Assembly (NCBI GenBank): GCA_900149785.2
Contig: FSSI02000006.1
Span: 1-64,000, forward strand
DNA length: 64,000 bases
Reading direction: 5' to 3'
From: Sodalinema lacuna_A
Lineage (GTDB): Bacteria > Cyanobacteriota > Cyanobacteriia > Cyanobacteriales > Geitlerinemataceae
This document shows positions 8,448 through 17,110 of this stretch, in pieces. Positions within the stretch are counted from its first letter, which is position 1. Each line of letters begins with the position of its first letter. The notes below the pieces were generated by a model. That model was not told the DNA's origin and searched no databases. It saw only the letters and a program-made list of their open reading frames with translations. The translations under genes were made by a program, and so were the position numbers.

Positions 8448-9830
8448 CTATTTTTGTTCTTGATTTGACACATACGTAATTTCGTCTTCATTTTCAATAT
8501 CTTCACCCTCTAAAAAATTTTCAGAATTTCTATATAAAGGAGCCTTATTCCATAAACTAATATCGGTAAATCTAAGATTTAAGGCTTGGAAACTTCCATC
8601 ATGATTTGCTCCAATAACTGGTGAGTGGGTGCAGGCAATAATCTGCTTGTTTTGTAGATGTTTCTCTAGGCTGTGTATCAGTTTTCGTTGCCAATCTACA
8701 TGAAGAGAGATTTCTGGCTCATCAATCAGTACTAAGGATTGCGATCTTAGATAAATTGCTGTATAAATTAATGTTACAACTTGACGTTCACCAGAAGAAA
8801 GAATATTCCAATTCTCATTCGTTTCTTGATTTGACTCTCGTCGTCCTGAAAACAGGCTAAATGACAGTCGTAACTTTTTGCTATTTTCATCTGGAACGAT
8901 CTGTAGCTTTTTTCCTACAAGAAAGCCATTAACAGTATCTAAATAATGTTTTATTCTGGAGAAATTATGTTCTTCTGCTTCAACGATTTCTTTCATTGCA
9001 TTACGATAAATTATTAGCAGCTTGGAAAAGGAGTGCTTTTCAAGCTTATCTTTATTTTCAATAATGTCGAAAATTTCTTGTCTAATATCAGTCCCTAAGA
9101 CCGAGTTATCTAAAGGATACTTTTTAATATTCTCTGCAAGTTCTTGGATTTCTTCAAGAATTTTATCGGGATCTGCTTCCTCACTATTTTGGTCATCCGA
9201 TATAGTAGAAAAAATTTCTCGAAAGCTTTCTGCTAAAACTTTTCGATCAATATCAGATAAGATTGAACGTGCAATCTCTAGTTCTCGTGAAAGTTCCGCT
9301 TCAACTTCAGAGATAGATGGATAGTTAATGATGGGAACAAAATTTCCGAAAATATCTCGTGAAAATTTAGTTAGACTTATTTCACGTTGTGAGTCTTGGA
9401 ATTTTAGTTTTTCACGATTAGATAGATACCAAGCTTCAACCATTGACCGGAATGATGGAAAGTAAAGTGCGTTATTTCTTATGGCATGAAATTCAGAATC
9501 TTTGCTTATTCTTATTTCACGTCGAGTTTGGTTATCTACATAATATATGGCTTCACTGTTTTTATCGTATTTTTTGGCGTCTTGGTCTTCGTCTTCTTTT
9601 TTTAGACAAAAGATTTTACCATCAGAAAACTCAAATCTCATCCATTTAAAGGGCAGTTCATAAAATCTAGCATAATCTTCATTGATGAAATTTGATATGA
9701 TATGTAGGAAAGTGGTTTTGCCTACGCCATTTTCACCATAAATGACATTGACACCTTTTTGGAAACTTTGCTCGATATCAAACCGTTCATAAAGACCAAC
9801 AATTTTACAGTGGCTCAGGTAAGAAAACAT
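8448..9830 (-). CDS. AAA ATPase, OLD/SMC-like (AriA-like, PARIS-type sensor candidate)
   Basis: A 460-residue ABC/SMC-type ATPase of the AAA_15/AAA_21 kind. Walker A is GENGVGKT (residues 32-39, K38), a signature-like LSSGERQ lies near residue 346, Walker B is LVLIDEPEISLH (D370, E371), and the switch histidine lies in ACTHSP. The middle (about 130-320) is rich in charged residues and probably a helical coiled-coil insertion. This is the architecture of AriA of PARIS and of OLD/RloC-type defence ATPases. It is first of the pair, with DUF4435 12 bp behind. A 142-bp gap separates it from csm5, long enough for its own promoter. It is AT-rich and HIP1-free. Confidence 0.8.
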   Translation of the reverse strand: MFSYLSHCKIVGLYERFDIEQSFQKGVNVIYGENGVGKTTFLHIISNFINEDYARFYELPFKWMRFEFSDGKIFCLKKEDEDQDAKKYDKNSEAIYYVDNQTRREIRISKDSEFHAIRNNALYFPSFRSMVEAWYLSNREKLKFQDSQREISLTKFSRDIFGNFVPIINYPSISEVEAELSRELEIARSILSDIDRKVLAESFREIFSTISDDQNSEEADPDKILEEIQELAENIKKYPLDNSVLGTDIRQEIFDIIENKDKLEKHSFSKLLIIYRNAMKEIVEAEEHNFSRIKHYLDTVNGFLVGKKLQIVPDENSKKLRLSFSLFSGRRESNQETNENWNILSSGERQVVTLIYTAIYLRSQSLVLIDEPEISLHVDWQRKLIHSLEKHLQNKQIIACTHSPVIGANHDGSFQALNLRFTDISLWNKAPLYRNSENFLEGEDIENEDEITYVSNQEQK

Positions 9831-9972
9831 GACAAAAAAAGCAATAGCGAGATTGTATCAGATAACAAAAGCTAGGATAGATTGAGATACTATACTCCAT
9901 TTAGACAAACCATAGTACCCGGCTTTGCCAATGGACTTGTAGAAATGACTACTGCCATCCATGCTCGATTAA

Positions 9973-11259
9973 CTAATTATAGTTCAGTTTTACCCAACCG
10001 GGAAGATATTTAATTTCTCCCTTGGGATCATAAACCGTCCGTCGAGACTTGGGTGCTTCAAATCCTGGTGCTTTAATTCCACAAGTATCACGAATTTTTT
10101 CAACCAACTCGTCAGCAAACCTCAAGTTGACTGTAGTTCCCCGCATCCCAGTTCCCCAGCCTAGCCGCAAGCTATAGGGACAAGCTTCTGGCTCATAAAA
10201 CTGCCGAACTTCACCAAAATCTAAATTTCGTCCTTTAGCATTTGGGTTGTTTTTAATAACATTCCAATAATCATGTTCGAAATCCCACTGTTCCTGAGCA
10301 AATTCTTGACAAATTGCCAATAACTCGTCTAGGGTTTTGAATGGGATTTTCATTCCCTGACTATGGCGAAACCAAGAGAGCATCTCAGAGTCAAGTGTTA
10401 TTGTAAATGTCGTTCTCACGTTACGAACCATTTCGGCGTAAATCGAGGCACGATACTTGGCATCTTGCTGATTAAAACGACTAGACACCAGTACTTCTGC
10501 AACAACAGGAATATTGTAGGGGATCTCTTTTCCTCTTTTATTTTTGACTTTATGTTCCAATAGGGGAGCAGAGTCGCCGACCCTAATGGCACGCATGAAG
10601 TCCGTATTCGGTCCCATTCTCGAGTGAACAGGTTTGTTTTGGTAGCGCAAATCAAAGTCGGTGAACAGACTATCCATAAACAACTCATCGTCTAAAAACT
10701 TTTGCTGATACTTGTTTAAACCTCGACCTCCTAGACGACGGTTAAGCGTTTGCTCGATCGCACTGACTCGGCTTTGTCTGGGAACATTATATTGATCAGA
10801 ATGTTTCAGTAAATAGTAGGCGATCGCCGTGCGAATTGCACCTTTAATCGATGACCCCGGAATATAAAAAGCTCCCATCCCATTGCGAATCATGGGTCGC
10901 AAGTCCGTAATTCTCTGATTGGGCCATTTCCGACTCACGCGATGTTTTGGAAAAATTGGTTCTCCCTGTTCATCCTTCGCAAATTGCCAGTCGTCACCAA
11001 AAGCATCTTCAAGTAGCTCAGCAATACTGTCACGACCCTCGACACAACGAATATAGTCATTTAAATAACCACGTTCCAACAACGCCTTCGCTAAAGCGTC
11101 CAGGTTTGCCAGATAGACTCGCCTGGGGGTTTGCACATATTCAAAGGGGTTGAGTCGTTGCACCTCAGAACCAATGTGAATCATTGGACTGGTGAGACGA
11201 ATGGTTTTCGACTCAAATACATCGGGTTTGTGTAACACCACCGGGTTAGACTGGGTCAT
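9973..11259 (-). CDS. csm5: Type III-A CRISPR effector subunit Csm5
   Basis: A RAMP-superfamily protein of about 428 residues from the ATG at 11259; the frame is open 13 codons further, but this ATG overlaps the csm4 stop (ATGA) and is the better start. It begins with an IRLTSPMIHIGSE strand, then FYIPGSSIKGAIRTA, the family's glycine-rich RAMP motif, and ends with the LRLGWGTGMRGTTV loop typical of Csm5. In the Csm complex this subunit caps the crRNA 3' side. The following gap of about 140 bp before the ATPase gene marks the end of the core csm block. Confidence 0.88.
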   Translation of the reverse strand: MTQSNPVVLHKPDVFESKTIRLTSPMIHIGSEVQRLNPFEYVQTPRRVYLANLDALAKALLERGYLNDYIRCVEGRDSIAELLEDAFGDDWQFAKDEQGEPIFPKHRVSRKWPNQRITDLRPMIRNGMGAFYIPGSSIKGAIRTAIAYYLLKHSDQYNVPRQSRVSAIEQTLNRRLGGRGLNKYQQKFLDDELFMDSLFTDFDLRYQNKPVHSRMGPNTDFMRAIRVGDSAPLLEHKVKNKRGKEIPYNIPVVAEVLVSSRFNQQDAKYRASIYAEMVRNVRTTFTITLDSEMLSWFRHSQGMKIPFKTLDELLAICQEFAQEQWDFEHDYWNVIKNNPNAKGRNLDFGEVRQFYEPEACPYSLRLGWGTGMRGTTVNLRFADELVEKIRDTCGIKAPGFEAPKSRRTVYDPKGEIKYLPGWVKLNYN

Positions 11260-12353
11260 GATTGAACCTCTGATAACTCTTTTACTCGAACTGGACAACT
11301 TAAGGCGACACCACTTCGATACACGGGATGTTTGGCTCGATAACGGTTGAACTCACTGGGGGTCACCTCTGCCAGTTTTCCTTGAGGTTTGTATTTAAAT
11401 AACGACCCTTCCAGAAACATGGTGACAGATTTGCGACGGAGGTTCACCCCCGAAGGAGAACCCGATAGCCACCCTCGCCGTTCCCGCAGTTCGTAATAAC
11501 TTTCACGTAAGTGGGAGTCATCCCAGGGAATATCGTCCCAATATAAACTGAGTAAACAGTGGTGACTCGAAGGTTGGGGAGGATTGAAGAGTTGTTCTAA
11601 CTGTGGGGGTAGGGTAGTCCAGTCAAACTCAAATCGTCCTGCACCCCGAGAACGCCGTCCGCCAAGTCCTTCTTCGCTAAGGAGTTGTAAGGCAGCTTGC
11701 AAGGATTGTTCAAGTTCTGGGTTCCGTTGGGGAAACTCAATCAGACAATATAATCCTGCTTGCTGTTTCTCCTGATTGACGAATTGGACAAATCCAGTTT
11801 TATAAAGGTTAGTTGCGGCGGTTCGGCGATCAATCGCAACTTGAGGGAGTTTATGCTCTTGAAAGGCTGAGTTCTTGTAGTCAAAGACTCCTGACTGTCG
11901 TAAGAAATTTTGGTTGAAATTCGTGTTTTGGGTTTCCGCGATGAGTTCTTCTTGGTCTTGTTTGCTAAAACCTTCTTCTTGATACCAACGACGCCAAATT
12001 TTGACGGGGAGATAGTGAAGCTTTTTGTAAGTTTTGAAGAAAGCTAAGTCATCGTCAGGGTAGTGGTGGGGATGATGTCGGGGTTTGGGAAGATAAAAGA
12101 TATCTGATTGGTCTTGTTGACGATAGACAAAGGTGGAGCTAAGACGAAAGGGGGGTGAGGAACTATTGTGAAATTCCCCGAGAAGCTGTTCAACCGCCTC
12201 AGCTCCCCAGAGACGTGCATAAAGGCTAATCCAAGCACTAAATAGTCCATCAGAACTGAGTCGTTCGCTGGTTTCTTCAATCCCGATCCCCACTTCGCCA
12301 AAGTGAACGGGATTGTTACCAAAGTTAAGTTTTACCAATCGGCGATCGCTCAT
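11256..12353 (-). CDS. csm4: Type III-A CRISPR effector subunit Csm4
   Basis: Csm4 (365 residues) binds the crRNA 5' handle and Cas10. It starts with the RLVKLNFGNNPVHFGEVGIG strand and handle loop, followed by SDGLFSAWISLYARLWG, and contains the GLGGRRSRGAGRFEF glycine-rich loop near residue 240, all typical of the Csm4/Cas5-like group. The ATG at 12353 overlaps the csm3 stop as TGATG and has an AGGAG 7 bases upstream, so it is preferred over the GTG one codon earlier. The stop overlaps csm5. One HIP1 octamer spans codons 3-5. Confidence 0.88.
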   Translation of the reverse strand: MSDRRLVKLNFGNNPVHFGEVGIGIEETSERLSSDGLFSAWISLYARLWGAEAVEQLLGEFHNSSSPPFRLSSTFVYRQQDQSDIFYLPKPRHHPHHYPDDDLAFFKTYKKLHYLPVKIWRRWYQEEGFSKQDQEELIAETQNTNFNQNFLRQSGVFDYKNSAFQEHKLPQVAIDRRTAATNLYKTGFVQFVNQEKQQAGLYCLIEFPQRNPELEQSLQAALQLLSEEGLGGRRSRGAGRFEFDWTTLPPQLEQLFNPPQPSSHHCLLSLYWDDIPWDDSHLRESYYELRERRGWLSGSPSGVNLRRKSVTMFLEGSLFKYKPQGKLAEVTPSEFNRYRAKHPVYRSGVALSCPVRVKELSEVQS

Positions 12354-13330
12354 CACGAGTCTCCTGAGTCGGGTAGCAGTTTGCGCAGTTCTTCATTTAA
12401 GCGTCCAAAGGTTTCTAGCAACTGGGGAGTATTCTCAGCCTGTTGGATGGCCTCGAAAGATGCGTTTCCTTTGGCAATTTCTCGATATTGCGCCATACTA
12501 CGATAGTAGAAGTTAAAGTTATGGAAGCTAATTTGTCCATATCCCCGAGAACCATGACCCCCGAGTGCATCATCTTCTAAAATCGCTAGTGCGATCGCAA
12601 TGTTTTGTAAATCCTCCTCCATCTGCTGAGGATTCTCCACGGTATAGATGATTTCAAAGTTAAACATCGACCCCGCAGGAACTCGCTCAATTTGACGAGG
12701 ATTGGCGGCAGAGGTGATGCGATCAATACCATTTTCAAACTTCCATTCTGTCATATACAACCCCGTATCAATTTTCCGGAGTTGTTCAATGGAATCACTT
12801 GTTAAATGAGCATCTCGAACAATTAAACGAGCGGGAGAGTTTCGTCCCTTAATAGGTGCAAAGCGGCGATTGTTAATGGTTTCATATCGAGTCTGCTCAT
12901 TAACGTTAAACCCCTGTTCCTCAGCAATTTCTGCATCAATCCAGCAATTGGCTCCTGTAGAACCAAACAGACGAGAAACTGGGCAATGTTTGGCCCCTTG
13001 AAAGGGAATAAACTGGCTTGATTGTCCTTTCCCAACTTTGGTATAACCATCTTCAATATCGTCACTTTCATAACGATACGTTCCACTTCCTCCTGCACGA
13101 TTGAGAGGCTTATTCAGTAAGCGCTCTAAAATAGCGCGCATTTTCCCCTTGATGGAAGAACCAGGAAGATAGGGATAGTTATTCAGGGGATTACGAATTA
13201 CAGGCTTATCTAATCCTCCGATATCTAAGTTGTCTCCGCCTCCGCCGATGTGGAGTCCAGTTTCAACCTGGAGGGTACTGGTGAGACGAAATTTACCCAA
13301 TAGGGGTTTTTGTTCCATTGCGTAGGTCAT
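12353..13330 (-). CDS. csm3: Type III-A CRISPR effector backbone subunit Csm3
   Basis: A 325-residue Csm3, the backbone RNase subunit. The N-terminal LQVETGLHIGGGGDN is followed by D41 in GLDKPVIRNP, the position of the catalytic aspartate that cuts target RNA at 6-nt intervals. PYLPGSSIKGKMRAILERLL is the standard RAMP helix, and ALGGHGSRGYGQI is the C-terminal glycine loop. It is longer than the roughly 220-250 residues usual for Csm3; the extra length lies mainly in the middle (about 95-190). An excellent GGAGG ribosome site lies 9 bases before the ATG, within the end of csm2. Confidence 0.9.
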   Translation of the reverse strand: MTYAMEQKPLLGKFRLTSTLQVETGLHIGGGGDNLDIGGLDKPVIRNPLNNYPYLPGSSIKGKMRAILERLLNKPLNRAGGSGTYRYESDDIEDGYTKVGKGQSSQFIPFQGAKHCPVSRLFGSTGANCWIDAEIAEEQGFNVNEQTRYETINNRRFAPIKGRNSPARLIVRDAHLTSDSIEQLRKIDTGLYMTEWKFENGIDRITSAANPRQIERVPAGSMFNFEIIYTVENPQQMEEDLQNIAIALAILEDDALGGHGSRGYGQISFHNFNFYYRSMAQYREIAKGNASFEAIQQAENTPQLLETFGRLNEELRKLLPDSGDS

Positions 13331-13332
13331 TG

Positions 13333-13806
13333 TTATTTTCCTCCAGCGGCTTTATGATAGGCAATAATTGATTCAATGAATTGAACCAGGCGTTCAAAGT
13401 CTTCAGTTGTTTTGACTTTATCAATTGCTTTAGACATGACTTGACTCAGTGGTTTAGCCGCCTTTTGTCGCGCGGCTGCATAGGCAAGTTTTGGTTTGAG
13501 CAACACCACCCCCGTCTCAATTTGATTGAAATCATTGTCTTTGGTAAGTTCGGTTTTGAGTTGATTGATGGCATCCAAAAACTTGCGAACTTGATTGGTT
13601 TCGAGCCGTTCGCTTCTTAGAAAGTTGCCAAATTCTTCGGCGTGATTGACCAAATCTCGGATGTAATATTCTTTAAAACTCCCTAGTCCATCTATATGCT
13701 TGATGATAGTTTTTTGGATGTCCATGGTAGATTTAAGGCTGGAAGAGTGAGGAGTATTTAGTCTTGTGTTTCTTTTTTCTAGGGGTTTGGGTGGATACTT
13801 CGGCAT
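13333..13806 (-). CDS. csm2: Type III-A CRISPR small subunit Csm2
   Basis: A small helical subunit. Csm2 homology starts at the internal ATG at 13725 (MDIQKTIIKHIDGLGSFKEY), giving 130 residues; the frame is open to an ATG at 13806 only 4 bp after the cas10 stop, which would add 27 mostly basic and proline-rich residues. Neither start has a clear ribosome site. The conserved C-terminal part (LLKPKLAYAAARQ then FERLVQFIESIIAYHKA) matches the family's lysine/arginine-rich crRNA-facing helices. Its position between cas10 and csm3 is canonical. Confidence 0.82.
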   Translation of the reverse strand: MPKYPPKPLEKRNTRLNTPHSSSLKSTMDIQKTIIKHIDGLGSFKEYYIRDLVNHAEEFGNFLRSERLETNQVRKFLDAINQLKTELTKDNDFNQIETGVVLLKPKLAYAAARQKAAKPLSQVMSKAIDKVKTTEDFERLVQFIESIIAYHKAAGGK

Positions 13807-13810
13807 TAGT

Positions 13811-16117
13811 CTATGGCTTACGGTTTAACAATTCGAGCCAGGTGGCGATCGCCTTAAAGTAAGGTGCAGTGCGAGGATTTTTCAGAGAAGTCCGCACTGG
13901 CTTAAAGGAGTCCGCCGTTCGGACGTTATCTGGGAGTCGGCTTAGGGTATAGGCGATACGGGGGAGATGGAGATAATAGCGGGTATCTTTGGGTTCATTA
14001 GCATAGTGAGGTTTTCGGCGAGAGTCTGCAAATTCTCGGAGGATTTGAGCCTGTAGGTTGGCGGTATTGAGCAGATTGCGGACAAAACTACGAGTATAGT
14101 TAATATCTGGTCTTTGGAGTTGTTGAACCAGTGGAAAAATACCAAATAACTCAGGTCTAGCCTCATCCTGTAGATAGGTTTGGAATTCTGACTCAATCAA
14201 CCGATGCTGAGAGATTCCCAGCCATTCGTCCCACTTAAAGACTTCGCCAAATAATCCTAAACTATCACGTCCATTCCCCTTCGCCGCCTCTTCAGCCTCT
14301 CCAGACTGCTGAGCTGCCAGATACAGAGGATATTTGGGGTCATGGAGACTAATTCCTCCAGATAAGGTAATGTCTTGATTATAGCCGGTATAAGCCCGGA
14401 ATGCTTGATAAATATCGAAAGAAAACTCAACAATCTCATTCCAAGGTCCGGTAACAAACAAGTCATCGCCTCCAGCATAGATAAAGAGAAGATTCTCGCG
14501 AGATTTTGAAGTTAATGACCTAGCAGTATGGGGTAGATTCTCGATGCGAGCCGCCGCTAAGGAGTTGAGATAAACTTTAAAAAAGTAACTCATTTGGCGA
14601 GATAATCCCCCTAAACGGGTGAGGGTTTGTTTGTCTCCCAATCCCTTGGCAAAAATTTGTCCAAGTCGATCCACATCCATCCGCAAACAGGCAAAGCGTT
14701 GGATTCCCTCAGCGCGTTTTGCCATTTCTCGGGAATGAATAAACCCGTCTCGACCCTCTTCTTCGTCATCTTTAATACGATGTCCGTAGTTTCCAAGTAA
14801 CATCAAGCTAGTGTTTGCCGTTTTGTAGTTGGCTAACGTCCAGTTATTGATGATAAAATAGCTGGAATTTGAGATGGCTTGTGCCTGTTTCGGGGTATCG
14901 AAGAGGTGGTAATAGGAATCACCGCAGTTGAGGCGATATAATGCACCGGGAATTTTGGGGGTGTCGATGTTGGTACGTGCGATCGCCTCGACTTTAAAGA
15001 GTCGCGCTCCTAACTCAAACATACTCCGACAGGTATCACAAGCTAGAGAGGAATCTGCTTCATTGTCATTTAGGGGTTTCAAGTCGGGAGTATCATCCCG
15101 GTGACAGACTTGACAGGGGGTATAGGCGTCTCGAACTTGCAACATCTCCCCAATCTCATGTTTAAATTTACGCAACTTCTGGGGAGCTAATTTTTTGCTG
15201 CTGGCTTCCCACACTTGGGAGAAGTCTGAGGAGGCGATCGCACTGACGGGAAAGCGATTGTAGTCCAAGGCTAGAAAGACTTTTCCCTGAAATTTTTGCC
15301 TCAGCCAACTATTAAATTTTTTCTGGACGGTTTTGATGGTTAAGTCCAGTCCAGCCTCATCATCCCCCGCAACCAAAAGATATAAGTTCCCTCCCCCAGC
15401 GTAAATAACATTGGTTCGGGGAACGTCCAAGGTTTCCAGTAACTGTTCCACGACCTCCTGAGTAACCAACTCTAAATAAAAACTTCTCGCTCGTAAGGAT
15501 TTTAACGCACCATCTGAGGAAATCGTATAAATAAAATTCTGAATCCCTGACAAATCCCCACTCACTAACGCCAGATTTTTAGCCTCAGGCTGGTTAGCCA
15601 ATGCAGCCGCGACCGCAGCTGTGGTTCGAGTCCAATCAAGTAACGAGACATCAGCTTGCTCGCCGACACTCAAATAGGCGCCAAATTTTTCAATCAGCAG
15701 TAAAAGCAACGAGAAATTCTGCCAATCTGGTTCACTTAATGACGCGATCGCCGCTCGAATAGGCGCCTTTAAATCGTCAATATTAACCGTATCTTGACTT
15801 GGATAAGGTATTTTAGGAAATTGAACGTTATCCTCAAAAAAGCAGGCTGGCCAATTCTGTTGATTTCTATCTAAATTACTTTGTTTAGTTTGTAATTGAA
15901 TCGAATCAAAAATAACCTGTAACGGTTGACCCCAATTTTGAGTTTTAAAGAGTTGGCGATTACTCCCCCATCCCAAATACTCCTCAACAACCGAGGAGGC
16001 GGCCAGCGGTTGAGAAAATGGATCAATGGGAGGCGACAAATCCACCCAAGAAGCTAAGCCAACAACCACCTGTTGCAGCACCCGTAACGCATCACGATAG
16101 GCAAGAGAAGACGTCAT
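13811..16117 (-). CDS. cas10: Type III-A CRISPR signature protein Cas10/Csm1 (cyclase; HD motif absent)
   Basis: A 768-residue Cas10. The second Palm domain has an intact GGDD at residues 549-552 (FIYAGGDDLFV), so synthesis of cyclic oligoadenylates is expected when target RNA binds. The first Palm carries a degenerate YAGGGNLYLL. Cysteines at C335-x-x-C338 and a later CDTC form the zinc knuckle. The N-terminal region, which normally holds the HD DNase, contains no histidine in about the first 200 residues, and the usual DHS-RTTAA motif reads DWTRTTAA. The HD nuclease is therefore almost surely inactive or missing. It starts 10 bp after the Csx3-AAA stop. Confidence 0.92.
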   Translation of the reverse strand: MTSSLAYRDALRVLQQVVVGLASWVDLSPPIDPFSQPLAASSVVEEYLGWGSNRQLFKTQNWGQPLQVIFDSIQLQTKQSNLDRNQQNWPACFFEDNVQFPKIPYPSQDTVNIDDLKAPIRAAIASLSEPDWQNFSLLLLLIEKFGAYLSVGEQADVSLLDWTRTTAAVAAALANQPEAKNLALVSGDLSGIQNFIYTISSDGALKSLRARSFYLELVTQEVVEQLLETLDVPRTNVIYAGGGNLYLLVAGDDEAGLDLTIKTVQKKFNSWLRQKFQGKVFLALDYNRFPVSAIASSDFSQVWEASSKKLAPQKLRKFKHEIGEMLQVRDAYTPCQVCHRDDTPDLKPLNDNEADSSLACDTCRSMFELGARLFKVEAIARTNIDTPKIPGALYRLNCGDSYYHLFDTPKQAQAISNSSYFIINNWTLANYKTANTSLMLLGNYGHRIKDDEEEGRDGFIHSREMAKRAEGIQRFACLRMDVDRLGQIFAKGLGDKQTLTRLGGLSRQMSYFFKVYLNSLAAARIENLPHTARSLTSKSRENLLFIYAGGDDLFVTGPWNEIVEFSFDIYQAFRAYTGYNQDITLSGGISLHDPKYPLYLAAQQSGEAEEAAKGNGRDSLGLFGEVFKWDEWLGISQHRLIESEFQTYLQDEARPELFGIFPLVQQLQRPDINYTRSFVRNLLNTANLQAQILREFADSRRKPHYANEPKDTRYYLHLPRIAYTLSRLPDNVRTADSFKPVRTSLKNPRTAPYFKAIATWLELLNRKP

Positions 16118-16127
16118 AACACAAACC

Positions 16128-17057
16128 CTAAGAAGTTAACGAGGACGTACTCGGAAGCAATTTCTGAATTTCAGCCAACACCAGATCAGGAATAGGACAA
16201 GCATTCCCGCGAATCCAGGGACCACAGCTTATCTCTAATACCGGGTGTTCCTGGTGAATGACCTCACATTCTTCCAGAGTACTATGAATCACTGCCACTG
16301 GAGTCAAATTACCCCGATCGCGACAAAACTCATGCCAACGCTCCACCTCCTCCCGCCGAGAACTAATAATCAGATAATGGGTACAGGCCTCTAAAATCGG
16401 CTGTTTCTCCGGCTGAACCATCCCCCCCACATCGACAATTGTTAAGTCTTTTTGCCGACGTAGTGCCAAAATAGCATTAGCATGATATGGAAAAAATCGC
16501 TTCGTTAATCCTCCCTTATTCGCCGCCTTAAATACCTCGGGATCTTGGTCTGGAGGAAGTTCCAAGGTGTAGTTTCCTTCCCCATCCCAATTAGCTCGTT
16601 GTAGGTAAATATTCGGATAACTAGCCAGAAGTGTCTGAAATAAACGATGGGAAAACACACTTTTACCACTATCCGGCGGTCCCACCACCATCAACGCCGG
16701 ATGCAAGCGATCGCCATCTGGGATTAAAGGAATCACCTCACCCACCTGCACCCCCTTCACATGAGTCGCTACGACCACCCCACCTAGGCGGGGATCATGA
16801 CAAGCCACCCAAGCCGTCGGATGCAATTCATGGATGAGGTAGCCGTACAGCCAAATGGGGGCCCGTCCATCTAAAATGACGCCAATTCGCGTATCAATCC
16901 CCTTCGGGAGCGCGATCGCACCCAACTCCTCAGGACCGACAATCGAATCCGTCAATTGAATCTGTAACACCTGATAGTCTAATCCCTGGGGAGATTGACC
17001 TCGGCGGAGTTGAAACTCAATCCCAATTGAACCCGTTGTCACCGAACAAACCCTCAC
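16128..17057 (-). CDS. csx3: Csx3 (Crn3) ring-nuclease-like domain fused to a P-loop ATPase
   Basis: A 309-residue fusion and the first gene of the operon. Residues about 1-110 match Csx3: DYQVLQIQL, PEELGAIALP, APIWLYGYLIHELHP, then ACHDPRLGGVVVATH. Csx3 (Crn3) cleaves cyclic tetra-adenylate and thereby switches off type III ancillary effectors. Residues about 115-309 form a P-loop NTPase with Walker A GPPDSGKS (126-133) and a TIVDVGG Walker-B-like strand. Csx3-AAA fusions are known from cyanobacterial type III loci. The start is a GTG, 53 bp from the divergent TIGR03985 gene, so both share one short regulatory region. Confidence 0.85.
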   Translation of the reverse strand: MRVCSVTTGSIGIEFQLRRGQSPQGLDYQVLQIQLTDSIVGPEELGAIALPKGIDTRIGVILDGRAPIWLYGYLIHELHPTAWVACHDPRLGGVVVATHVKGVQVGEVIPLIPDGDRLHPALMVVGPPDSGKSVFSHRLFQTLLASYPNIYLQRANWDGEGNYTLELPPDQDPEVFKAANKGGLTKRFFPYHANAILALRRQKDLTIVDVGGMVQPEKQPILEACTHYLIISSRREEVERWHEFCRDRGNLTPVAVIHSTLEECEVIHQEHPVLEISCGPWIRGNACPIPDLVLAEIQKLLPSTSSLTS

Positions 17058-17110
17058 GACATGGATTGTGTTACTCTAACATCCAGATTGAACGGGGGTC
17101 TTCCAAGGAT
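17058..17110. promoter_or_regulatory. Divergent promoter region of the type III CRISPR operon
   Basis: Only 53 bp separate the csx3 GTG (minus) and the TIGR03985 ATG (plus). Both transcripts need a promoter, so these must overlap each other or the opposite coding sequence. No clear -10/-35 pair is seen. The arrangement favours autoregulation by the WYL-like protein. Confidence 0.4.
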
